The notes beneath the pieces are model-generated. The model was not told the origin of the DNA. It saw only the letters and a program-made list of their open reading frames with translations, and searched no databases. Shown in pieces: positions 1-5,555 of a stretch of DNA of 7,527 nucleotides (positions are counted from its first letter, which is position 1; the number at the start of each line of letters is the position of its first letter). The stretch spans positions 1 to 7,527 of the forward strand of contig JBMNUL010000127.1 of NCBI GenBank assembly GCA_050946255.1, given 5' to 3'. The position numbers and the translations under genes are program-made. The stretch is from JBMNUL01 sp050946255. GTDB lineage: Bacteria; Actinomycetota; Coriobacteriia; Coriobacteriales; CADBOM01.

Positions 1-224
1 GGGAAAGTATAGTACCTGCGGTGTCGAGCCACGGCTTTGAACCATACGTAGTGCTAGCTGTGTTGAACTCAGGATGGCTCGAGCTGCTTCACTGAATTCC
101 CGCGGGGTTGCAACCGCGTGCATTGTCAGTGGCAATGATGCCGCGCAACTCAGGGTTTGGATTTCAGAATAATAAATAAATAGTAAACAATGTATTTGAA
201 GTGTTCGTGATGTGTTTTTTTCGC

Positions 225-233
225 TTGTAAAAT
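225..233 (+). promoter_or_regulatory. Candidate extended -10 promoter element for htrA
   Basis: TTGTAAAAT combines a TG extension with TAAAAT (228-233), a 5/6 match to TATAAT. No good -35 hexamer lies 16-18 bp upstream; the TTGAAG at 196-201 is 26 bp away, too far. If used, transcription would start near 240, inside the direct repeats, giving a leader of about 185 nt. This is weak pattern evidence only. Confidence 0.25.
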
Positions 234-234
234 G

Positions 235-270
235 CAACCGATGGCAACTAGAGCTACAACCGATAGCAAA
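235..270 (+). promoter_or_regulatory. Direct-repeat candidate operator (four CAAC/CAAA half-sites)
   Basis: CAACCGATGGCAA (235-247) recurs as CAACCGATAGCAA (257-269) with 12 of 13 identical bases at a 22-bp offset. Within this, CAAC, CAAC, CAAC and CAAA start at 235, 245, 257 and 267, so the half-sites lie 10, 12 and 10 bp apart, on one face of the helix. Tandem direct half-sites near 10-11 bp are typical of OmpR/PhoB-family response regulators. htrA genes in Gram-positive bacteria are often under two-component control (CssRS, CiaRH). The regulator is not identifiable from the window. Confidence 0.4.
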
Positions 271-331
271 CTTTTCAGGGTTCTTTCAGAATGCAAAAAT
301 ACAGTTCTCAATAGCAATGCGAATTTTGGAA

Positions 332-390
332 AGGAAACCAAAGTCATGGTCGGGTTTCCTCCATGTGCGATCTGAGTTTTCTTCCATGAC
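332..390 (+). promoter_or_regulatory. Possible pseudoknot in the htrA 5' leader
   Basis: Stem 1 pairs AGGAAACC (332-339) with GGTTTCCT (353-360), 8 bp. The loop of that hairpin contains GTCATGG (343-349), which is exactly complementary to CCATGAC (384-390), 7 bp. Together they have the topology of an H-type pseudoknot with connecting loops of 3, 3 and 23 nt, which is sterically reasonable. The element ends 20 nt before the Shine-Dalgarno of htrA, so folding could affect translation initiation. A competing pairing is CATGG (345-349) with CCATG (361-365). No known riboswitch family was recognised, and each stem alone could arise by chance. Confidence 0.35.
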
Positions 391-410
391 GCGCAATGTG
401 AATTCGAGCG

Positions 411-416
411 AGAAGG
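411..416 (+). promoter_or_regulatory. Ribosome binding site that decides the htrA start
   Basis: AGAAGG lies 9 nt before the ATG at 426 but only 3 nt before the in-frame TTG at 420. The spacing supports ATG 426 as the start, two codons inside the longest open frame. Confidence 0.65.
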
Positions 417-425
417 CGGTTGAAT

Positions 426-2267
426 ATGAGCGAAGAGAACAAGGGGTATTCACCAGATGAGCAAGAGCCGGGTTCTCCTGATCCTGCTCCAAATGAGAAT
501 GCGGATGCTGAGGGGCAAGATCAATATCCCGGCGCGCAGCAGAATGCTGACGTCCAACAGGAAAGTCAGCAGGACGGCTCGGATACGAGCGGTCAGCAAC
601 AAGTAGAGCAATTCGACAATGGCAATGGCCAGCCTGACTATGAACTGCCTGACTATGGAAATGGGAACGGGTATTTCCAAGATCCCAATGTAAATGAATA
701 CGGCCAGGCCCCCTACGGCTCAGCGGGTCAATCAGCCTACGACCAAACCCCCTACGGCTCCGATGCCCAGCCTGCCTACGGCCAGACCTCGTACGGCTCC
801 GATGCCCAGCCTGCCTACGGCCAGGCCTCTTACGGATCCGATGGTCAGCAATATGGGAGCCAGAACCCCTATGGTCAGCATGTTTGGAGCGACTCAGCTG
901 GATCCCCACAACAAGCCGGCAACGGGGGCTTCATCCCGGAGATTCCCGAAGTTCAGAATTCTGGTTCTGGGGCAGCCTCAGATAACTACACCGGGAGCTT
1001 CAACCATCAGGAAGCCGGAACGGATCAGGGGTCTTCTTGGACTCCTTCCGAGGCTCAGGTTCCGCCAACTTCCTTCCCACCACCAGTAGGGAGTGAGGCC
1101 CCAATCCCGGATCCTAAGAAAAAGAAGAAACATTCCGGGATCAAGCCTTTCGTATGGGGGATCATCGGCGTTGTGGTAGTTGCCGTTGTGGTCTTCTGCT
1201 GCATGTTCTTCCTCTTCGGCGGGCAGTCCTCGTCATCTAGCTCGGGCAGCAATGTGACTATAAATACCACTTCTGAAGACGCCAGCCTTGCAGAGGCGGT
1301 CGCTTCAAAGTGCTTGCCGTCGGTCGTCAGCATCGACGTCTACACAGAGAGCGACCAGTCTCAGTTCGACCCGTTTGGAACCAGCAGCAGCACCGACACG
1401 GAGTCCAACCTCACCGAGACTGCATCTGGATCTGGCGTGATAATCTCTGAAGACGGTTACATTCTCACGAACTATCACGTCGTATCCGACGGTACTGTCT
1501 ATGTTGTCCATTTCGATGACGACTCGAGTGCCGAGGCCACGTTGGTCGGAGGCGATACGTCGTCCGACCTCGCAGTGCTGAAGGTCGACAAGACCGGGCT
1601 CACCCCGATTACCGTGGGAGATTCCGATTCGGTCACGGTAGGCGAGTGGACCATGGCGCTTGGAGCGCCGTTCGGCCTCACAAAGTCCGTATCGACTGGT
1701 ATCGTCTCTGCATTGTATAGAAGCGAGACTCTCACCAATTCATTCGGCACTTCGATTTACGCCAACATGATCCAAACAGATGCCGCCATCAACCCCGGCA
1801 ACTCTGGTGGTGCGCTCGTGGACTCCGAGGGCAATCTGATCGGAATTGTCACGATGCTCGCTTCATATTCCGGTGACTACTCGGGCGTCGGGTTCGCCAT
1901 CCCCAGCAACTATGCGATGGACATCGCGAACCAGCTCATCGAGAACGGATATGCAACTCATCCTTACCTGGGTGTGAAGCTGGGAACCGTTGACGCGGCG
2001 ACGAAGGACTACTACAACACCACCGCAGATTCCGGTGCATATGTGGGAGAGGTCGTCTCAGGGTCTCCTGCCGAGGATGCTGGGCTCCAGGTAGGTGACG
2101 TCATCGTCAGTTACAATGGTGAGACCGTCACCACTTCCTCTGAGCTGATAATCGACGTCAGGGGAAGCAATATCGGCGATCAGGTGGAGCTCGGAATCAT
2201 CCGCGATGGTCAGGAGATCACCGTTACGGTGACGTTGGGTTCCGACGAGGGGACTTCTAGCAGCTAG
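426..2267 (+). CDS. htrA: Membrane-anchored HtrA/DegP-like serine protease with PDZ domain
   Basis: This is a surface protease that degrades or refolds damaged exported proteins (S1C family). It is 613 residues long from ATG 426. Residues 1-230 are low-complexity, rich in Gln, Gly, Ser, Tyr, Pro and acids, with one Lys (K6) and no Arg. KKKKK follows at 231-235, then a membrane segment at about 242-264, which predicts a cytosolic N-terminus and an external protease. A Ser-rich linker leads to the trypsin-like domain, with catalytic His351 (TNYHVV), Asp381 (SSDLAVLKV) and Ser460 (NPGNSGGAL). A single PDZ domain starts near 513, with carboxylate-loop YLGV at 514-517, and runs almost to the end. 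All catalytic residues are present. The unusually long tail contains four 13-residue repeats. rlmH follows 8 nt downstream; an htrA-rlmH pairing is familiar from Firmicutes. The family is certain, the exact substrate unknown. Confidence 0.96.
   Translation: MSEENKGYSPDEQEPGSPDPAPNENADAEGQDQYPGAQQNADVQQESQQDGSDTSGQQQVEQFDNGNGQPDYELPDYGNGNGYFQDPNVNEYGQAPYGSAGQSAYDQTPYGSDAQPAYGQTSYGSDAQPAYGQASYGSDGQQYGSQNPYGQHVWSDSAGSPQQAGNGGFIPEIPEVQNSGSGAASDNYTGSFNHQEAGTDQGSSWTPSEAQVPPTSFPPPVGSEAPIPDPKKKKKHSGIKPFVWGIIGVVVVAVVVFCCMFFLFGGQSSSSSSGSNVTINTTSEDASLAEAVASKCLPSVVSIDVYTESDQSQFDPFGTSSSTDTESNLTETASGSGVIISEDGYILTNYHVVSDGTVYVVHFDDDSSAEATLVGGDTSSDLAVLKVDKTGLTPITVGDSDSVTVGEWTMALGAPFGLTKSVSTGIVSALYRSETLTNSFGTSIYANMIQTDAAINPGNSGGALVDSEGNLIGIVTMLASYSGDYSGVGFAIPSNYAMDIANQLIENGYATHPYLGVKLGTVDAATKDYYNTTADSGAYVGEVVSGSPAEDAGLQVGDVIVSYNGETVTTSSELIIDVRGSNIGDQVELGIIRDGQEITVTVTLGSDEGTSSS
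714..869 (+). repeat. Four in-frame 39-bp tandem repeats in htrA
   Basis: Copies start at 714, 753, 792 and 831, each 13 codons on the pattern YGSDAQPAYGQxS. Copies 2 and 3 differ at only 2 of 39 bases, while copies 1 and 4 are diverged. Because the unit is a multiple of three, copy-number change would lengthen or shorten the cytosolic tail without breaking the frame. Confidence 0.9.
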
Positions 2268-2270
2268 GAG
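2266..2270 (+). promoter_or_regulatory. rlmH ribosome binding site overlapping the htrA stop
   Basis: AGGAG shares bases with the htrA TAG stop (2265-2267) and sits 5 nt before the GTG start of rlmH. This arrangement favours translational coupling of the two genes. Confidence 0.7.
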
Positions 2271-2275
2271 AATTA

Positions 2276-2761
2276 GTGCACATCGACATTGTCGCAGTCG
2301 GCAAGTTGAAGGAAAGTTTCTGGCGTGAGGCGTGTGCCGAGTATGGCAAGCGCCTCACGCGCTATGTTGGGCTGAAGGTCACAGAGGTCGATGACCGTGA
2401 CCCAGCCAAGCACGGTGGTGACGCCAAGGCCAGGTTTGCGGAAGCTGCTGACATCATGAGGAACCTTCCGAAGGGGGTTCCTGGACAGGGAGGCCGGTTG
2501 GTCTGCCTGGACAGCGGCGGCACTCAGATGACGAGCGAGGAGTTCTCGAAATTCATCGAGGAATTGGAGCTTGGCGGTTGCAAGGACCTCGTGTTCGTCA
2601 TCGGTGGTCCCACCGGAATCGATGATGACTTGAAGAAGAAGGCCGACGACTTAGTCTCATTTGGGAAGATCACGCTTCCCCATAATCTCGCGCGAGTCGT
2701 CCTCTTGGAGCAGATCTACCGCGCATATAGGATCATGAGGGGAGAGCCCTATCACAAATAA
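2276..2761 (+). CDS. rlmH: 23S rRNA (pseudouridine-1915 N3) methyltransferase RlmH
   Basis: RlmH transfers a methyl group from S-adenosylmethionine to pseudouridine 1915 in helix 69 of 23S rRNA, acting on assembled 70S ribosomes as a SPOUT-fold dimer. The product is 161 residues, close to the roughly 155-160 usual for the family. Visible signatures are the N-terminal strand IDIVAVGKLKE, the cofactor-knot motifs LDSGG (78-82) and IGGPTGI (109-115), the C-terminal helix LPHNLARVVLLEQIYRAYRI (134-153), and the diagnostic ending RGEPYHK (155-161). The start is GTG 2276, chosen because AGGAG lies 5 nt upstream and the next residues match the family N-terminus. It is almost certainly co-transcribed with htrA. 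The gene looks intact and ordinary. Confidence 0.97.
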   Translation: MHIDIVAVGKLKESFWREACAEYGKRLTRYVGLKVTEVDDRDPAKHGGDAKARFAEAADIMRNLPKGVPGQGGRLVCLDSGGTQMTSEEFSKFIEELELGGCKDLVFVIGGPTGIDDDLKKKADDLVSFGKITLPHNLARVVLLEQIYRAYRIMRGEPYHK

Positions 2762-2783
2762 TCGGCAGCGAGAAGACTCAGTT

Positions 2784-2806
2784 TGATAAGCCGTTCTTTG
2801 GCATCA
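2784..2806 (+). terminator. Weak terminator-like hairpin after rlmH
   Basis: TGAT-(AA)-GCC pairs with GGC-ATCA around the loop GTTCTTT, 7 bp with a 2-nt bulge, starting 22 nt after the rlmH stop. The following sequence is AT-rich (GTATTTATTAAAATTT) but lacks a proper T-run, so termination here would be inefficient or absent. Confidence 0.25.
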
Positions 2807-2824
2807 GCAAGTATTTATTAAAAT
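2798..2824 (+). promoter_or_regulatory. Candidate promoter for pcrA
   Basis: TTGGCA (2798-2803, 5/6 to TTGACA) and TAAAAT (2819-2824, 5/6 to TATAAT) are separated by 15 bp, shorter than the optimal 17. This would give a leader of about 210 nt before pcrA. A second possible -10, TATATT (2986-2991), lies closer to the gene but lacks a recognisable -35. Confidence 0.25.
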
Positions 2825-2928
2825 TTCAACCGAACGAAGCTCAACTGAAATCCACTGTGCCAATGTTGGTCTGGAAGTGGGTGAAGACCCATCCTCGACT
2901 CTGAAGCTGCGCAGTGCCTCCCGCACGT

Positions 2929-2942
2929 CGAACCCGCGTCCT
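2929..2942 (+). promoter_or_regulatory. LexA/SOS-box-like sequence upstream of pcrA
   Basis: CGAACCCGCGTCCT matches 11 of 14 positions of the Gram-positive and actinobacterial LexA site CGAACRNRYGTTYG. The left half-site CGAAC is perfect and the right half degenerate. It lies 101 nt before pcrA, a gene class that is SOS-inducible in some bacteria. One degenerate site in isolation is weak evidence. Confidence 0.25.
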
Positions 2943-2958
2943 CAAACCCGCATCCATG

Positions 2959-2976
2959 CACTATCCTCGAATAGTG
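2959..2976 (+). promoter_or_regulatory. Inverted repeat upstream of pcrA
   Basis: CACTAT (2959-2964) and ATAGTG (2971-2976) form a perfect 6-bp inverted repeat with a 6-nt centre, immediately before the AT-rich block GATATTTATATTT. It could be an operator or an RNA hairpin in the leader. Another small hairpin, TGGGT/ACCCA, lies at 2878-2891. Confidence 0.3.
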
Positions 2977-3042
2977 TCGGATATTTATATTTCGCAGATC
3001 GATTTCCCCGGGTCACACCGCAGGGAATTTCAAAGGGGTTAG

Positions 3043-5499
3043 ATGGATTCCATTATCGACAACGCCCTGCTCAACGATGAGCAGCGGGAGGCGGTGGAGA
3101 CTGTAGAGGGACCGCTCCTCGTGCTTGCCGGGGCAGGTTCCGGAAAGACCAGGGTCCTCACTTACAGGATTGCCCACATGGTGGCAGATCTGGGCATCTC
3201 GCCGCATTCGATTCTCGCCATCACTTTCACGAACAAGGCCGCAGCCGAGATGCGGTCGCGTATCCGAGACCTGCTCGGCCCGAGTCGCGGTATGTGGGTT
3301 CTCACATTCCACTCTCTTTGTGTGAGAATGCTCCGGGCAGATGCCGACCGTGTGGGATACGGCACCAACTTCACAATCTACGATGACGACGATTCGAAGC
3401 GTCTTGTCAAGGAGATTTGCACAGAGCTGGACATCAACACCAAGGCGTTCAGCGTGCAATCGATTCGCTCGAGAATATCCAATGCGAAAAACGAGCTGGT
3501 CACGGCAAGCGATTTTGCCGCAAGGGCAAGCGGGTCCCCAGTCGAGCAGGTCGCCTCCAAGGTCTACACTCGTCTGGAGGAGAGGCTCCGGGCGGCAAAT
3601 GCCATGGACTTCGACGACCTCCTGCTCTATGGGTACAAGCTCCTCAAGGACAACCCAGACGTGCTCCGCTCCTATCAAGATCGCTTCGAGTACATCTCGG
3701 TGGACGAGTACCAGGACACCAACCATGCCCAGTACGAGATAACAAAGCTCCTCGCCAGCCTCAACAGAAACATCATGGTGGTGGGCGATGATGACCAGTC
3801 GATCTACTCGTGGCGAGGCGCCGATATCCGCAACATTCTCGAGTTCGAGAAGGACTACAAGGACGCCCACACGGTCAAGCTCGAGGAGAACTATCGCTCG
3901 ACGGGCACGATTCTCGAAGCAGCCAACGCCGTCATCGCCAACAACAGGAGCAGGAAACCGAAGAGGCTTTTCACGAGGAGCGGTCCCGGCGACAAGATCG
4001 ACATGTATCTCGCCACCGACGAGCGGGACGAGGGGCGCTGGATAGCATCCGAGATCGAGAAGCGGGTGGCCGCCGGTGCCGATTATTCAGACATTGCGGT
4101 CTTCTACCGCACCAATGCCCAGTCGAGAACCCTCGAGGACATGTTCCTCCGTGCGGGAGTTCCATATCAGATCGTCGGGGGCACCAGGTTCTTCGACCGT
4201 GCCGAGATCCGCGACGTGATGGCATACCTCAACCTCGTCGTGAATCCAGCTGACGATGTGTCCGCAAAGAGGATCGTCAACGTGCCGAGGCGCGGAATCG
4301 GGAAATCCACGATCGAGACCATCGAGATGAGGGCGGCGGAGGACAAAACCTCCTTCATGGATGCCCTGCAGCAATCGATTGCAGACCCCGAGCTCTCCAC
4401 CCGTGCGCGAAACGGGCTCGCTCAATTCGACACGCTCATCCGCACGGCACGCTCCTACAAGGGGAGCATGCGCGATGTCGTGGAGATGATCGTGGCGCAA
4501 TCGGGGCTCATCGATTACCTGAAATCCCAGGGCACTCCCGAGGCACAGAGCCGAGTCGAGAACATCCAGGAGTTCTTCGGGGTGGTCTCGGAATTCGAGG
4601 AGCAGCATGCCGAGGAGATGGAGGAAGAGGACTACGCCCCCACAATCGAGGACGGGATAACGCCAGCACCTCCCAAACCGGAACCTGCAGAGAAGATGAG
4701 CATGGCACAGATGGCAATCGCCATGCTCGATGCTCAGAACAAGGATGCTCCAAGCGATGAGGCTAACGCCTCGCAAGACTCAAATCCCGAAGATGACGAT
4801 GGTACCGTCAACCACATGCTGGTTCCCCTCATGGAATGGCTCGCCCTCAGAAGCGATCTCGATTCGATGGGGGAGGGCGGCTCCCAGGTCACGCTCATGA
4901 CAGTGCATTCTGCAAAGGGGCTGGAGTTTCCGATAGTGTTCCTCGCCGGCATGGAGGACGGGATCTTCCCCCATATGAACTCCCTTTACGATGACTCCGG
5001 GATAGAGGAGGAGAGAAGGCTCGCCTATGTGGCGATCACACGCGCCAAGGAACATCTCTCCATCGTCTGCGCTCAGCAGCGAAGCCTCTACGGTTCCACC
5101 CAGGTCAACCCGAGGTCGAGGTTCGTGCAGGAGATTCCAGATGAGTGCCTGCACCTAGCTGGTATCGGGAGCTCTGGCTACAGTGGCACTGGACGCGAGA
5201 AGCGCGGGAGCCGGCGCGGCATCTACGGGAGCGGGTCTCGCTACGAGCAATCTGCAAATGCCACGAACGGGAGGATCTACGGTTCCTCGCACAAGACCGA
5301 GCCCCTGCTCAAATCCGGCAAGCGCTCCTCGGGTGAGGAGAAAGTCAGATTCGAAGTCGGAGACAAAGTTGATCACAAGGTCTTTGGCAGGGGAGTTGTG
5401 CTCTCCGTCAAGGGCGACGAGCTGCAGATAAAATTCGAGAAGACCGGCGATGTGAAGAAGCTCCTTCTGGGCTTCGCGCCGATAGTCAAGGTATCGTAA
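3043..5499 (+). CDS. pcrA: UvrD/PcrA-type superfamily 1A DNA helicase
   Basis: This is an ATP-driven 3'-5' DNA helicase for nucleotide excision repair and for clearing replication-transcription conflicts. The 818 residues show every SF1A motif: Q motif LNDEQREAV (Q14), Walker A LAGAGSGKT (28-36), Ia TFTNKAAAEM (61-70), Ib TFHSL (88-92), II DEYQD (221-225), III GDDDQSIYSWRGA (248-260), IV NYRS (283-286), V VHSAKGLEF (621-629), and VI RRLAYVAITRAK (658-669). A Gly/Ser/Arg-rich linker (about 706-766) leads to a Tudor-like C-terminal domain (about 768-818, VGDKVDHKVFGRGVV), which in PcrA contacts RNA polymerase. An acidic, Pro-containing stretch at about 520-592 is longer than in B. subtilis PcrA or E. 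coli UvrD. AAAGGGG (3032-3038) precedes the ATG. PcrA is preferred over UvrD on Gram-positive context. Confidence 0.96.
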   Translation: MDSIIDNALLNDEQREAVETVEGPLLVLAGAGSGKTRVLTYRIAHMVADLGISPHSILAITFTNKAAAEMRSRIRDLLGPSRGMWVLTFHSLCVRMLRADADRVGYGTNFTIYDDDDSKRLVKEICTELDINTKAFSVQSIRSRISNAKNELVTASDFAARASGSPVEQVASKVYTRLEERLRAANAMDFDDLLLYGYKLLKDNPDVLRSYQDRFEYISVDEYQDTNHAQYEITKLLASLNRNIMVVGDDDQSIYSWRGADIRNILEFEKDYKDAHTVKLEENYRSTGTILEAANAVIANNRSRKPKRLFTRSGPGDKIDMYLATDERDEGRWIASEIEKRVAAGADYSDIAVFYRTNAQSRTLEDMFLRAGVPYQIVGGTRFFDRAEIRDVMAYLNLVVNPADDVSAKRIVNVPRRGIGKSTIETIEMRAAEDKTSFMDALQQSIADPELSTRARNGLAQFDTLIRTARSYKGSMRDVVEMIVAQSGLIDYLKSQGTPEAQSRVENIQEFFGVVSEFEEQHAEEMEEEDYAPTIEDGITPAPPKPEPAEKMSMAQMAIAMLDAQNKDAPSDEANASQDSNPEDDDGTVNHMLVPLMEWLALRSDLDSMGEGGSQVTLMTVHSAKGLEFPIVFLAGMEDGIFPHMNSLYDDSGIEEERRLAYVAITRAKEHLSIVCAQQRSLYGSTQVNPRSRFVQEIPDECLHLAGIGSSGYSGTGREKRGSRRGIYGSGSRYEQSANATNGRIYGSSHKTEPLLKSGKRSSGEEKVRFEVGDKVDHKVFGRGVVLSVKGDELQIKFEKTGDVKKLLLGFAPIVKVS

Positions 5500-5555
5500 C
5501 GGTCTCGCCTCTGCGAGAACGGTGACGAGAGCAAGAGGACACAGGAGAACGCCAT
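5500..5555 (+). other. Short pcrA-pyrophosphatase spacer with hairpin and ribosome binding site
   Basis: TCTCGC (5503-5508) pairs with GCGAGA (5513-5518) around a CTCT loop, 4 nt after the pcrA stop. No T-run follows, so it is not an intrinsic terminator. It may stabilise or process the message between the two genes. AGGAG (5543-5547) stands 8 nt before the pyrophosphatase ATG. No promoter is evident in the 56 nt, which favours co-transcription. Confidence 0.5.

Larger units (their letters stand above)
1..425. other. Gene-free region upstream of htrA
   Basis: No convincing gene is visible here. Bases 1 to about 158 have a base composition like the genes, then the sequence becomes AT-rich up to about 330. 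A + frame is open from base 3 to a TGA at 93-95 (30 codons) and could be the tail of an upstream gene. A - frame is open from an ATG at 123 off the left edge (41 codons) but has no ribosome binding site. Third-position GC in both is lower than the helicase gene appears to have, so neither is called. GC-rich small hairpins occur at 101-118 (CGCGG/CCGCG) and 121-137 (CATTG/CAATG), with no T-run after them. The 3' half holds the control candidates listed separately. Confidence 0.6.

Noticed and set aside
1..123. Possible partial gene running off the left edge on the - strand, starting at 123
   Set aside because: Only 41 codons are visible, there is no ribosome binding site, and third-position GC is lower than the helicase gene appears to have; not enough to call.
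212..460. Small + frame (82 codons) in the htrA leader
   Set aside because: It overlaps the start of htrA, lacks a Shine-Dalgarno, and lies across the AT-rich control region; no plausible protein features.
286..909. Long open frame (207 codons) on the - strand opposite the htrA 5' region
   Set aside because: It mirrors the repetitive Q/G/Y coding sequence of htrA, giving a His/Arg/Ser-rich translation with no domain or ribosome binding site; it is a shadow frame.
2829..2842. Second LexA-like sequence near CCGAACGAAGCTC
   Set aside because: Only the left CGAAC half matches; the right half does not fit the palindrome.
2877..3080. Small + frame (67 codons, GTG start) in the rlmH-pcrA gap
   Set aside because: It overlaps the pcrA start by 38 nt out of frame, has a low-complexity Ser/Arg/Pro translation, and only a weak GGAA before the start.
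3013..3870. Open frame of 285 codons on the - strand opposite the N-terminal part of pcrA
   Set aside because: It lies over conserved helicase motifs on the other strand, with no family features; a shadow of codon bias.
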